From contig NC_067205.1 of the NCBI RefSeq assembly GCF_026262505.1, positions 744,001 through 808,000 of the forward strand: a stretch of DNA of 64,000 nucleotides, read 5' to 3'. The notes under the pieces are model-generated. The model saw only the letters and a program-made list of their open reading frames with translations. It was not told the DNA's origin and ran no database searches. The DNA comes from Trichomonas vaginalis G3. Taxonomy: Eukaryota > Parabasalia > Trichomonadida > Trichomonadidae. Shown in pieces: positions 18,365 to 30,187 of this stretch. Position numbers and translations under genes: made by a program. Within the stretch, counting starts at the first letter, position 1. The number at the start of each line of letters is the position of its first letter.

Positions 18365-18868
18365 ATTGTAAAATATTGTGTGAATCTTTGCTATATCAAA
18401 TCTTTGTGTTTCAATCTTAATTTATAGGAAATATAAGATGGTTCCTGCTATCAAAAGGAAGAATTATTTTCAATTGTTGATGATGATTTGCTTGTTAGAG
18501 AATAACATTGTAGTTTAACACTTGCCAATATAGGTTGCATTGATGTTTAGGGTTATAAAAGAAATGCGTAAGTTATTAAAAATATAAAATTGGGAAATCT
18601 TTAATCTTCGATTTGATACAGTAAGTATTTCGCTATTTGGCCACCATGCCATGTAGTTGAGTTAATACAGAATTGAGATGAGTCCGTGCTTACAAAGCAC
18701 AAGATTCAATTAAATTCAAAGGATTATTGAAAAATGAAAGAATTTTAAAATGATAGAAACAATTTATAAAAACAAAAAATAACTATAAAATAAGAAAATT
18801 AGAAAGGACTCGGTGAAAGCATCAAGTAGCCGATCTAATGTTCGTAAATAAAACGGTTCCAGAATCAC
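18365..18868. other. 500-base spacer, nothing recognised
   Basis: AT-rich region between convergent genes. A palindromic or coding signal was not seen. Confidence 0.4.
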
Positions 18869-19375
18869 TTAAATTAAGTTAGTCTGGAAATTTGAAAATG
18901 TCTTGTTTGATTTTGTCAGGACCTCAAATGGAAGGATTTGCGTGATAATTTCTTCTTTCTCTTCATTTTGTTTAATTTGTGAAATTTGATTTTGTGCAAC
19001 TTGTTGAGGCTCTGAAATTGTTATAACCATATTGTCCAATATTGGTTTAATTAAGTTCCACTGTTCAGTGAACCAGCATTGCATAGCTGTTTTATTTCTC
19101 TTTGAAATTCTATCAACGTGTAATGGAATTCTTTTGACAACTTGATCAGCAATATATTTAAGATCCTTGAAATTCAACTTGGGACCAAATCTATCTTCGA
19201 AATATTTGTTAACAATGTTTAATCTTGGTCCACATCTGCGAATTCTATTGTTTGTCATTGCCTGCTCTTGGAGGGCTTGCTCAGAAAGATCGTTACGCTT
19301 TCCAACTCTTTGGATGACATACACTGGATGAGGAAACATCTTGATTATTATGATATTGACAGCTTTGAGAGGCAT
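18869..19375 (-). CDS. Unrecognised basic protein, possibly DNA-binding
   Basis: 168 residues, start ATG 19375-19373. The central region (about 30-115) is compact, basic and helical, and includes RIRRCGPRLNIVNKYFEDRF and KRNKTAMQCWFTEQWN. The latter recalls a helix-turn-helix recognition helix, but no family is recognised. The C-terminal 50 residues are Gln/Glu-rich and look disordered. It sits alone at the edge of the transposon-rich gene desert and has host-like composition. A parabasalid-specific family is likely. Confidence 0.5.
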   Translation of the reverse strand: MPLKAVNIIIIKMFPHPVYVIQRVGKRNDLSEQALQEQAMTNNRIRRCGPRLNIVNKYFEDRFGPKLNFKDLKYIADQVVKRIPLHVDRISKRNKTAMQCWFTEQWNLIKPILDNMVITISEPQQVAQNQISQIKQNEEKEEIITQILPFEVLTKSNKTFSNFQTNLI

Positions 19376-20640
19376 ATTGAAAAGTTGGCATCAAACGTGT
19401 TTTTGAATATTATTTATATTATGATAATATGCAAAGATATCTTGTTAAAATTCTCAGAGTGTATTCAAAGTTCTTTTGAGATAAAAATTTCAACGTGCAT
19501 CCTATTTTCGTAAGAAATGATAGCTTTTGATCTATAATTTATGACCTACTACGAATACAATTTTAAGAATTTTACGCAGCACGTTTCGAGATTTATAACA
19601 AATTTTTATGAAATGGCTAAAATTATTGTTCTTTCTGGAGGTGCACCTTATTGTACGATATTAGAAAGGACAATTATCATTTTTTCAATACTATCTCGCT
19701 AATTCAATTAACAAAAATCGAAAATATTATTATATTTTACTGTACTCATAAATGTAACTCTATTTTCACCAAGTTCATTTTTTTCAATACTGTTTCAAAA
19801 AGGACTTTCTATGAGTTGGGACATTTTCAGAAGATAGTCACAAATCATGATTTCCATCTAATATCATTTTTGAGTGATATTTTTGAATCAAATTTGCAGA
19901 ATGATTATATTTCACGTCATTATGAAAAAGTGACCTAATTGGTAAGATGAATGGAAACTTTCTATATTGACCAACAATCTTCATACTAATTATATGCTAT
20001 TAGTTTTGATCATATCTATTATCATATCTTGCTGTCTTTGATAATTGCTTCATTTTTCAAGCTACTCGATATCAATTATTTCATTTAAGGAACTTTCGGT
20101 ATTTTCACAAAATCTGAATATCGGCAAAGTGTAACAAACAGCTTTATTAATTTTAATTAATTTCCAAATTATTGAAACTCTCAATATCAATTTTCAAAGT
20201 TTTCTGAATCTGCTTCTCATTAAAGTACTATCCACATCATATCAATGCGTTTTACAAAAGATTGATTATAAGTCGATATAATTTTGAATTTTAATCATGA
20301 AACAAATTGATTAAATTTGATTTGCTATATTTTTGTATTTATATTTTTTGCATTGTTATGATCTCAGTTCAATAGATATATGAGATTTTATTTCTGCAAC
20401 CCCATTTACTATCAAAAATGAGAGATTAAATCGAGAATTATTTATGTATTACCATATTTAGATGTAAATTCGGTGACAAAATCAATCGTTCCTTGAAAAA
20501 AACTTTGTTTCGCAGTGATTTATATGAAAGAATGATATATTGATTGCGAGATGGCACTTTAGTCTCTTCTCCTTAATATTGGTTTATTCAAGCTGTCTGA
20601 TAGAATCTAAAAATTACAAATTGTGTCTTCCATTGTAATG
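19376..20640. other. 1.2 kb intergenic region, nothing firmly recognised
   Basis: AT-rich. A 95-codon open frame at 19651-19938 on the plus strand has skewed composition and no recognisable motif, so it is not called. The right edge abuts the TA that flanks the mariner-type inverted repeat at 20643. Confidence 0.4.
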
Positions 20641-20659
20641 TACAGTATGGGGGTTTTAA

Positions 20660-21752
20660 GGGTCCACTGTAAAAATTGAAAGTCTCTCAAAATTGAGAGG
20701 CGATTTGCAAATAATCGTTATCGTCTTTTTTCGAAAATCCACTTTTCCTAGTGTTCTGATTAATATTTTGTGAATGTAACAATGAAGTATATGTTTTAAT
20801 AAGATGATAATATATTCTATCACTTCAAATCACATAAAAATTGCAAAATCAGCGAGTTTTATAAGAACATGATTTTTTCCTATTTTTTTGCTTCTGGATG
20901 CGTGTTTTGAAAAATAGATATTTTCAAATTTTGATTTTATTATAAGTATGAATTTTATATTAGGAATTTTTTGACCTATTTCCAATCATTAATTCCTAAG
21001 TTTTTCTAGGAATTAAATTGAGAAGAAATTAGGAAATTCGCTTTAATGCCATTACATACTAATATTGTGATGCATGTAGTTTATATTTAAAGAGGCTAAT
21101 GTCGGAATATCGTGCATTTTATAAAAAATTCAAAGAATTGACAATTGGATAGCACAAATTTAATTCTCCAGACAAAGTATTATTGCTTATATATTCAAAA
21201 CATTATCCTTAGTTTTGAAATGTTGGCAAAAAATTTTCGTGTTATTTTTTGTGTTTCAGCATAAATTATGTATTTACTTATGAAAGATAAGCATTTTATT
21301 CATTATCATAAAGATATACCATAACAAATTGATAACATTTAAAAAAAAGTGTATTTTAGTGGGTATTATTCTGGCCAATGCCCATTTTTAAACGATTTAA
21401 TATTGACCATATCAATAGCCGACTCAATGTAAAAATTTAGATATTATTTTTTTCATTATTCAAACTTTGATAAATTTTAGTATAATAAATGATTTTGTTT
21501 CGTGTATGATACAGAAATGAAAAGCTTAATTAATATCATTTTGCATTTTTTCAAGAATGTTAGAGTACATCTACATTAAAAAATCGGATTCGAATTGCGA
21601 TACTGCATCAAATTGTTGCACATCTGATAAGGATCTCAAAAGAGTAAAGTTAATGTTTTTGTGTTTTTTTAAGTTTTGGGTCTTAGTAAAACACCATCTT
21701 GAGCAATATTTTTGGGATGACGATAGGCCTTATTTGGCCTTACAGTGGACCC
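20660..21752. mobile_element. TTAA-flanked non-autonomous DNA transposon
   Basis: 1093 bases with 13-base perfect inverted repeats, GGGTCCACTGTAA at the left and TTACAGTGGACCC at the right, flanked on both sides by TTAA (20656-20659 and 21753-21756). The intact inverted repeat at 26671-26694 shows the uninterrupted version of the same site, which proves insertion. TTAA specificity is the hallmark of piggyBac-type elements, although these termini do not look like the classic CCCT ends. The interior has short AT-rich frames and a CTCTCAAAATTGAGAG palindrome near the left end. Confidence 0.7.
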
Positions 21753-21769
21753 TTAACGTGGATTTTGTT

Positions 21770-22687
21770 GGCAAACCCAAATTTTAGCTAAAAGTGACAG
21801 GGAAAAAAACGTTTAGTATTAAAAAAAAGACCGATGAGAGCTTCGTTCGAAATATAGAGGGAACTGAGAATGCGCAACCATTCTCAGGGAATATTGGATG
21901 CTATTCCCGTTCCCTCTGTATGGAAAATTGAGGTTTTCAAAGGGAGTTAAAATAATATCAAATTTATACTAATTTACTTCAAAATACAAAAGTATTTGAC
22001 AGCTAAAATTAGTTACTTTAGCAAGCCTATCAATACCCTTTTACGATTATTGTTACTTTTTCGAAATAAAAGTAAAAACAAATTTATACTAATTTACTTC
22101 AAAATACAAAAGTATTTGACAGCTAAAATTAGTTACTTTAGCAAGCCTATCAATACCCTTTTACGATTATTGTTACTTTTTCGAAATAAAAGTAAAAACA
22201 AATTTATACTAATTTACTTCAAAATACAAAAGTATTTGACAGCTAAAATTAGTTACTTTAGCAAGCCTATCAATACCCTTTTACGATTATTGCTACTTTT
22301 TCGAAATAAAATAAATTTATTATCAAAAACCTTTTTTTCTTAGTAAAAATAAACGAAATTTTTTACCTTATGAACTTTTGATGGAAATATGCAAATTTAA
22401 AATAATAAAGAAAGCCGCGAGCGAAGCGATCGGCTTAGTTCGAAGATTTTGATTCAAATCTTTGCTGATCTGTAATTCGCGGAAGCCGCGAGCGAATCGA
22501 GCGGCTTAGATCTAAGATTTTGATTCAAATCTTTGCTTATATTCCTTAAATTCTTTATGAAACTCGCAACAGTTCCATAAAAAATTTTAAATTCTAAACT
22601 GTCGAAATTACCGATCGGTAATCACACCCTTCATGAGTGTGTCACTTTTTACAAGTGTGTCACTTTTAGCAAAAATTACCCCTACTC
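21770..22687 (-). mobile_element. MULE-like miniature element, copy 2 (three tandem units)
   Basis: 918 bases, reverse-complement orientation to copies 1 and 3, bounded by GGCAAACCC and CCCCTACTC. It is flanked by a 9-base direct duplication, GATTTTGTT, at 21761-21769 and 22688-22696. Internally it has three tandem units of about 120 bases (from about 21960), two GC-rich hairpins and the ATTACCGATCGGTAAT palindrome. It inserted into the remnant of the mariner-type inverted repeat just beside the TTAA element. Duplication length and terminal structure fit Mutator-like miniature elements. Confidence 0.78.
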
Positions 22688-22771
22688 GATTTTGTTTTAG
22701 CCTGGAACTGTTTTTGGCCGTAGAGGTTGAAGGTTCAAATCCAGATTTTCAATTTTTTCCAAGTTTGCCTC

Positions 22772-24562
22772 TCAATGGAAATCCACGCTAAAACAGTCTA
22801 GCGTTATGTGTAGGTCCTACGAACAGGATCTCGACGGATATAATATCAAATACATGTGTGGATGCATATATATGAAATACTAATAAAAATGATGTTTATT
22901 AAAAAATATGATAATTTATTTCTTCTAAAGTTTTTATTTTATAGATTAATACATAATATAAATCTATGTTGTATATCATTTTATCATTCAAAAGGAATAA
23001 TAATATCAAATTAAAATTAGATCGTTGTTTTTCTGAGCAAGAATGTCAAACATTGAAAATAATGTTTATTTATTTCAATTATAAACTAATTATACGATAA
23101 ATATTCCCATTTATGCATTCTATTTATTGCATTTTATAATATCACGACATATTTGACTAACATTAATAGTTTAGTGTAATAAATCTATACAAGTTCTGAG
23201 TATTTGTGATTCAGACACTTTTTCATGTAAATTGCAGACTATTACAAAAAATCTTATTATAATGTATTAACTTTTGAGATTTTATTAGAAAATATTTGTA
23301 TCTTTCAATCATAATTAGGTATGACATGATATTTGTCATATAAACATCTATGAAAATTTACTTTAATATGTTTCTAGATGCATCTCAATGGAAATCCACG
23401 CTACAACAGTCTAGCGTTATGTGTAGGTCCTACGAACAGGATCTCGACGGATATAATATCAAATACATGTGTGGATGCATATATATGAAATACTAATAAA
23501 AATGATGTTTATTAAAAAATATGATAATTTATTTCTTTTACAGTTTTTATTTTATTATAATATCAATTTTTACATAATAATGTATTTATTATTTCTTTAG
23601 TCAAAAGTCTTAGCTGACAATGTATTTAAATTTATTTTTTTGATTAAAATGATATTATACAAAACATTGATATGCAATGTCAATGTTAATAAACTATATG
23701 ATAAATTAGGTAATATAATATTTTTATGATTGATAATATATTTTTATAATTGATACATAGTAAGTTATGTTAAATTTTCTTGAATATATATCCACACATA
23801 CATGTGATATTATATCCGTCGAGATCCTGTTCGTAGGACCTACACATAACGCTAGACTGTTGTAGCGTGGATTTCCATTGAGATGCATCTAGAAACATAT
23901 TAAAGTAAATTTTCATAGATGTTTATATGACAAATATCATGTCATACCTAATTATGATTGAAAGATACAAATATTTCCTCACAATTTCTCAAAAGTTAAT
24001 ATACTTTCCCAAGATTACATATAATAGTTTGGATTATATAAAAGAGAGTTGTAGAAATCGCCATAGAAGAAGGTTAATATAACTATGTTATACACAATTT
24101 TGAATCCTAGTTAAATTTATTATGATCTTCTTAAATGCAATAAATAGAATGCATAAATGGGAATATTTATCGTATAATTAGTTTATAATTGAAATAAATA
24201 AACATTATTTTCAATGTTTGACATTCTTGCTCAGAAAAACAACGATCTAATTTTAATTTGATATTATTATTCCTTTTGAATGATAAAATGATATACAACA
24301 TAGATTTATATTATGTATTAATCTATAAAATAAAAACTTTAGAAGAAATAAATTATCATATTTTTTAATAAACATCATTTTTATTAGTATTTCATATATA
24401 TGCATCCACACATGTATTTGATATTATATCCGTCGAGATCCTGTTCGTAGGACCTACACATAACGCTAGACTGTTGTAGCGTGGATTTCCATTGAGATGC
24501 ATCTAGAAACATATTAAAGTAAATTTTCATAGATGTTTATATGATAAATATAGTTTAATTCT
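22772..24562. repeat. Nested long palindrome of four repeat units
   Basis: Two units in plus orientation (22772 to about 23134, and about 23290-23540) face two in minus orientation (about 23795-23980 and about 24138-24540). The outer arms match over at least 360 bases and the inner arms over about 180. All four share a core around GTAGGTCCTACGAACAGGAT followed by TCTCGACGGATATAATATC, which folds as a short RNA hairpin. The more diverged stretch 25008-25100 may be a fifth copy. No coding sequence is seen. It resembles a fold-back type transposon or repeated nested insertions of one repeat family. No terminal duplication was identified. Confidence 0.7.
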
Positions 24563-25463
24563 TAAGTTTAATTTGTTTTAATAATTGTTTCATTAAATAT
24601 CATATTGATGTTAAATTATTTTTCAGATTTTCTTCATTACCATTAATTGGCGATAAAACAGTTTAGATTTTCTTGATAATCATCATATAGTGCATCATGC
24701 ATCCATTAAAAGTAACAGAATCTATATATTTCAAAATGATTCATTTTCATTTGCCAAAAATATAATTTTAAATCAAGATAGTATAATACTAATTGTGTTT
24801 ATGAAAAAATATTTGTTTGACTATACAATGCTACTCGGGATTCATGGTTCTTGGATTTGTAATATATGTATATAATTTTTAATTGTATCTTTATTATACA
24901 GGAGAGTGTTACCGACAATTAAATTTTGTTTATAAATTAAAAGATAGTCCTATATTAGATTTAACTAGATGTTTGTAAGTATTCGATATCAAATAAAATA
25001 TATATGCATCTAGGAACTAGATCACAGCAGATATAATATTATGTACATGCATAGATATACAAGATTGATATGATAGATCTTACAATGCTTATTGAAGTAT
25101 GGTAAAAAATTATTCTTTCAAAATTCTGATGTTTTAGATGAAAATAGATTCAAATAATATAGTTCTTGTTAATCCTTTTATTAAAATACAAAAACATAAT
25201 AATCAAAAAATTAATTTCAAATAAATCAAGTGTAATCTTTAATAGAAACTATGCATTTAATATCATCATCTATATCTTGATTGATGTGCCATAGAAATAT
25301 CTCAATAAATTATAAGTATAAGTCTAATTCATAAGAATTATCTAAAAATTATTGTGTTAGAACAAAGTAATTGTTTAAAATATTTTTATGTATAACAGAG
25401 ATATAATAAAATCAATTTGTAATAGAATGCAAGCATTTGGATAAATAATTTTTCTAAGGTAGT

Positions 25464-25546
25464 CACAAAATCTAAGTAGTGAGGCTCTCAAAAATTGAAC
25501 CGTACTCCATACAAAATTTGTGTACCCTCACTACTTAGATTTTGTG
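25464..25546. repeat. Short inverted repeat with 21-base arms
   Basis: The arms 25464-25484 and 25526-25546 are perfect reverse complements separated by 41 bases. They begin CACAAAATCTAAGTAG and end CTACTTAGATTTTGTG. A related motif, CTAGATTTTGTGAG, occurs near 26428. It could be a miniature element or a hairpin RNA. No gene is nearby. Confidence 0.6.
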
Positions 25547-26696
25547 GCCTTCAATTGAGAGGTTAGTTTTGATAGAGCACGTTATAAAATTAAAAGGGAA
25601 AATAAATAAAATTTAAACATTTAATTATATATAATGTAAGGAGTGTAATTCCAAATTTTCTAAAAACTATTCAAATTTGAGCATTTTTTTGGTAATAGTA
25701 AATCTAATATGTACATCTAATAACAACATGATTCATCACCTTTTCAAGCTCTGCAGTCAATTTTTTGAAATTTGATTGAAATAAATGTAGCAAAAATTAC
25801 ATTTCATTAGGGAATATATGAGTTTCTCTGGAAACAGGCTGATAAATTTTAAATTTTGTCCAATCAACATGAATGCATTGAGAAATTTGGATTGATTTTC
25901 TGGTAGAATCTGGAACAATTCAACCATGTATAAATGGATCATGTAATCATCATGAAATGTTAGTGTTAGAGTTCAAAAGAAACAAAATGAGTGGAAATCA
26001 AACACAATCTGAATAATTTTAAACGTATACAATCTTTAAGTTTGTATTTTGAATTCTACATATATGATTGTGTAATTCGTTCTTTCAAATTTTCGGATTC
26101 AGGCATGTTTTGATAAAATTCATTCCCAAAAACGTCAATTAACAGTTAAATTTAGTGTATTTTAAATATATATACGTATTATATTTTATAAATTATATTA
26201 AATTCGCAAAATTTTAAGTTTTAAACAAAAATAAAAAATGTTCAAAATATGAAATTATGCATAGGATATTAAAATTTACATGTTAGCAATTTTTTTGAAT
26301 TGCTTTCAATTTTCATATTGAAATTTTTAAGATTTTTTTCTGAAATAATAAGCAAGAATATCAACCTAAATAATATTAAATTCCATGCGTTAATTTCCCC
26401 TCAAAAGTCATTGACCGCCTCTCAATCTAGATTTTGTGAGTACTTTAGCTTCGATTTTGAAGAGATGATACTGGGATTATGGTAGAACATTTATTTTAAT
26501 GCGTTTTACCCCTAGAATTGTCTCAGAACTGCCAAATTTTAAAAATATTCATATTTATAACATAAGTTTTAACCTTTGATCTTGATTGGTTATAATGACT
26601 GGTACTATAGGATTATGTATGAACTTGCTTTTTCTTCATAGAATCTTAGGAGCAGCTGAAAAAGCTTTTTTCCACGTTAAAAACCCCCATACTGTA

Positions 26697-27448
26697 ATGT
26701 ATTCGTTTCCTCATCGGGCAATTAGCAATAAAGCTGGTTGTATATACTTGAATGGTAGGGAACCTATAAGTATCATAGGAAAGTAAAAGAAACTTATGAG
26801 AATTTAATGGCTTAATATTCGTAAATCTTGAAAATCATTGAACGATGCTATAGTATCATTAATCACATATCAAAATAGAGACAAGGAATATTATATAAAT
26901 AGATGCCAGTGATTACAAATATTAGAACAATACTGAAATCATTTTTGGCAGAATCGAAGAATCCTTATATGTGCTGACTATGAACTTTGTTTAATGGTCG
27001 GTGATGGTATGAGATAGACCATTTGCTGATCTAAGTAACAATGATATGAGAAAAAATGTTGGATGACTAAAAGAATGTTTCAAAATCTGAAAAACTCGTT
27101 GTTTGATCTTCAAAATGTGCTATATCTTTTGAACCGCATAATTGGCGTTTTTGAAAGTGAATTATTCAGATGGAAAATACGATAGTTGGAAGTTTAGAAT
27201 ATAATAACCAGCAATGTGTTATGTTATAGATAATATATTTGCCTAAAAGATGTGAATTCAATGATACCCATGGTCGGAACAGGAAATTTTGTCATACAAA
27301 ACAAAACAATTCCAAGCAAAGATGATTTAAAATATTAAAACAATCGAATTTTCGGAATTAATTCGTCTGTGAAGTATATTCAAAGATTACGAAATTTTGC
27401 GTCATAATTCAAAAAAGTGTCGATGAAAAAAAGACATATACAAACATT
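26697..27448. other. 750-base region right of the transposon nest, nothing recognised
   Basis: AT-rich, between the right mariner-type inverted repeat and the 3' end of the Myb gene. A 66-codon frame crossing the inverted repeat is an artefact. Confidence 0.4.
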
Positions 27449-28207
27449 TTAAAAGAAGTCGAATAAGGATTTGCCGTTGAATGATGATGTAACTGCTGCC
27501 CATTCATTTGCTGGATCGAGTACAAGCGGTTGATCCCAAATGCTGGTCGAAGAATTCGAATTATTATTATTATCCTTTGGTGGTTCGATAATAGCGTCTT
27601 CAGCAGACGGCGGTGTTTGGTCTTGAGTTGGTTGTATATATAGTTTATCTTCCTGTGGAGGAGTGTCCTGATTAACTGTGTCTGGGACATAGATGGGTTC
27701 TGAGTTTACGTCTTCTTCTTTTGTTTCCTCAGCTTTAACAATTGGCTGTGCTGGGTTGTTTTTCATTGATAAATTTTCGCGAATTTGCCTGTTAACAAGC
27801 GCTGTCCAATGATTTTTTACGTTAACATCTGATCGACTCTCGAAGAATAAAGCGATTTTTGCCCACTTTTGTCCGAGTTCTTTAACTTTTTCCTGAAGTA
27901 AAACTTCCTCTTCATGGGTCCATGGCCCATTTTTAATCTTGTCTGATAGGTAGTTTTTATATCTCTCTCTGCATTGACGTGGTGTTCTCGTTTTCATATG
28001 CGAAGCGACTGCCATCCAGTTAGATTCTCCGAATTTAGCCACTAATTGCTTGAGAAGGTCGTCCTCTGCCTTTGTAAATTTATGTCGTAATGAACTGTTC
28101 CCTCTGTCAACTGCAGGCCACATGTAGTTGGTAGGAGGGAACTGCATCATCTGCTGAGGATATGGGTAGTAATTATAAAAGGTGTAATATTGCTGAGGGA
28201 AATTCAT
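27449..28207 (-). CDS. R2R3-type Myb DNA-binding protein
   Basis: 252 residues. A Tyr/Pro/Gln-rich leader is followed by two Myb repeats. The first, about 44-90, has FTKAEDDLLKQLVAKFGESN, W64 and the RTPRQCRERYKNYL recognition helix. The second, about 94-142, has PWTHEEEVLLQEKVKELGQ, W114, and SDVNVKNHWTALVNRQ. The spaced tryptophans and the R-Q-C-R-E-R-Y and V-K-N-H-W helices match R2R3 Myb proteins. Parabasalid Mybs of this size are known regulators of stage- and iron-dependent transcription; the target here is unknown. The C-terminal 110 residues are acidic and disordered. It is flanked by transposable elements on both sides. Start ATG 28207-28205. Confidence 0.92.
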   Translation of the reverse strand: MNFPQQYYTFYNYYPYPQQMMQFPPTNYMWPAVDRGNSSLRHKFTKAEDDLLKQLVAKFGESNWMAVASHMKTRTPRQCRERYKNYLSDKIKNGPWTHEEEVLLQEKVKELGQKWAKIALFFESRSDVNVKNHWTALVNRQIRENLSMKNNPAQPIVKAEETKEEDVNSEPIYVPDTVNQDTPPQEDKLYIQPTQDQTPPSAEDAIIEPPKDNNNNSNSSTSIWDQPLVLDPANEWAAVTSSFNGKSLFDFF

Positions 28208-28884
28208 CTAATAAACTATATTGTTCAAAATTGAACTACTCTGGTCGAAGTCAGAATGAATTTTGGATAGAATTTATTGAGTGTTTCTCAAAACTGAAAT
28301 ATTTAAAGTAATGCTTATGTGTAATAATAATGATTGTATTTGAAATGACGGAACGACGATTATTTTATTTAATATTGAAAACATTTTGAAAAAAGATATT
28401 CAATTATTGTACAAGAAATTTTCATCAGGTAAAATGTATTTAAATGTGTTGGAATTTCAGTTGACGGAATAATTTTGGTTTTTGAACAAACTGTAAAATT
28501 CAATATTAGAAATAATATTATTGATGGTGCTCTATCCAGATCTTAACAACATGTTTTGAATTGATTTAAGAGTTTGCTTTCAAATCGTTGTCAGTTTTCA
28601 ATAGAACCCAAAGGTTTTTATCATTCGTCTTGTTCCTTATATGAATTGTAATTTAAATAATTTAAACGATCGAAATATTGAGGATTTTAAGGAGAATCGA
28701 AAAGAATAATTAAAGATTGTTTATTTATGATGTAGAGTTATTGCGACCAATAATTTTTATTAAATTGTATGGTTTCCAATTTTCAGAAATTTCATGATTC
28801 ATACTTGAAGGTGATTTAGATTATAGATCATTTCAAATTCAAAAACAAATTAAATTTTCTTTATCCCTTCGCTAATGACCCGAA
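28208..28884. other. 670-base upstream region of the Myb gene
   Basis: AT-rich, ending at the left target duplication of the third MULE-like copy (28875-28884). It is the likely promoter side of the Myb gene, but no known element is recognised. Confidence 0.4.
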
Positions 28885-29785
28885 GAGTAGGGGTAATTTT
28901 AGCTAAAATTGACACACCCGTGAAGGGTGTGATTACCGATCGGTAATTTCGACAGTTTAGAATTTAAAATTTTTTATGGAACTGTTGCGAGTTTCATAAA
29001 GAATTTAAGGAATATAAGCAAAGATTTGAATCAAAATCTTAGACCTAAGCCGCTCGATTCGCTCGCGGCTTCCGCGAATTACAGATCAGCAAAGATTTGA
29101 ATCAAAATCTTCGAACTAAGCCGATCGCTTCGCTCGCGGCTTTCTTTATTATTTTAAATTTGCATATTTCCATCAAAAGTTCATAAGGTAAAAAATTTCG
29201 TTTATTTTTACTAAGAAAAAAAGGTTTTTGATAATAAATTTATTTTATTTCGAAAAAGTAGCAATAATCGTAAAAGGGTATTGATAGGCTTGCTAAAGTA
29301 ACTAATTTTAGCTGTCAAATACTTTTGTATTTTGAAGTAAATTAGTATAAATTTGTTTTTACTTTTATTTCGAAAAAGTAACAATAATCGTAAAAGGGTA
29401 TTGATAGGCTTGCTAAAGTAACTAATTTTAGCTGTCAAATACTTTTGTATTTTGAAGTAAATTAGTATAAATTTGTTTTTACTTTTATTTCGAAAAAGTA
29501 ACAATAATCGTAAAAGGGTATTGATAGGCTTGCTAAAGTAACTAATTTTAGCTGTCAAATACTTTTGTATTTTGAAGTAAATTAGTATAAATTTGATATT
29601 ATTTTAACTCCCTTTGAAAACCTCAATTTTCCATACAGAGGGAACGGGAATAGCATCCAATATTCCCTGAGAATGGTTGCGCATTCTCAGTTCCCTCTAT
29701 ATTTCGAACGAAGCTCTCATCGGTCTTTTTTTTATTACTAAACGTTTTTTTTTCCTGTCACTTTTAGCTAAAATTTGGGTTTGCC
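28885..29785 (+). mobile_element. MULE-like miniature element, copy 3 (three tandem units)
   Basis: 901 bases, flanked by an exact 10-base direct duplication, ATGACCCGAA, at 28875-28884 and 29786-29795. It starts GAGTAGGGGTAATTTTAGC and ends CTAAAATTTGGGTTTGCC. It is nearly identical to copy 2 read on the other strand, including three tandem units of about 120 bases, which points to recent movement or gene conversion. It contains the same two GC-rich hairpins and the 16-base palindrome. The 9-10 base duplication fits Mutator-like elements, and there is no transposase. Confidence 0.82.
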
Positions 29786-29795
29786 ATGACCCGAA

Positions 29796-30187
29796 TAAGA
29801 CGAAATTTCAAAAACGTGGAAAAAATTCGCAAACTTGATGAACAATACTTTCATAAAATTATAGTAAATATGATTTAAATGATAATTTAACGATTTTCAT
29901 CCAATGATTCCCTATCGATGATTTGAAATTTTAGATAATCATCATATTCTGACATGTTATGTATTTCAGCAAAACGACCTATTATTTTAAAATATAATTT
30001 GATAGGGATAAGCTAAAAAATGTCTGCGATCCTCCGCACAGATTTTTATGGCAAACTGTATCAAAAGTTTGAGATTGTCTTCAATCGCTTTCAAAAATAG
30101 AAACAACAGAAGAAAACAAGTATAAAGTAAATGGTTGAAAAAAGAACTTTTTAATTTTTCTAATACTATAAAATTAGTTTATTATTC
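29796..30187. other. 390-base region, 3' flank of the transporter gene
   Basis: AT-rich with no recognised feature. The transporter gene stop lies at 30190-30188. Confidence 0.4.

Larger units (their letters stand above)
20643..26694. mobile_element. Mariner/Tc1-type inverted-repeat pair enclosing a transposon nest
   Basis: The left end starts CAGTATGGGGGTTTT at 20643, right after TA. The exact reverse complement, extended through AACGTGGA, ends at 26694 and is followed by TA. The left inverted repeat is split by the TTAA element at 20660-21752, and its remainder, CGTGGA, resumes at 21757. TA target duplication plus CAGT... termini is the mariner/Tc1 signature. The 6.05 kb between the termini is mostly other repeats: a TTAA element, a MULE-like element and a large palindrome. 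No transposase-sized frame remains, so the outer element is probably an old deleted copy. Confidence 0.62.

Noticed and set aside
19651-19938. 95-codon plus-strand frame
   Set aside because: AT-rich, no motif, no paralogue in the window, and lies in a spacer; likely chance.
21996-22343. 115-codon frame repeating MTAKISYFSKPINTLL, also seen at 7602-7937 and 29211-29558
   Set aside because: It is the by-product of a tandem DNA repeat inside the MULE-like miniature elements, and length follows unit number. No protein-like features.
22700-22745. GGTTCAAATCC near 22735 that looks like a tRNA T-loop
   Set aside because: No matching T-stem, anticodon arm or acceptor stem around it.
26586-26786. 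66-codon frame crossing 26671-26694
   Set aside because: It spans the end of a mariner-type inverted repeat and flanking DNA, so it is a chance frame.
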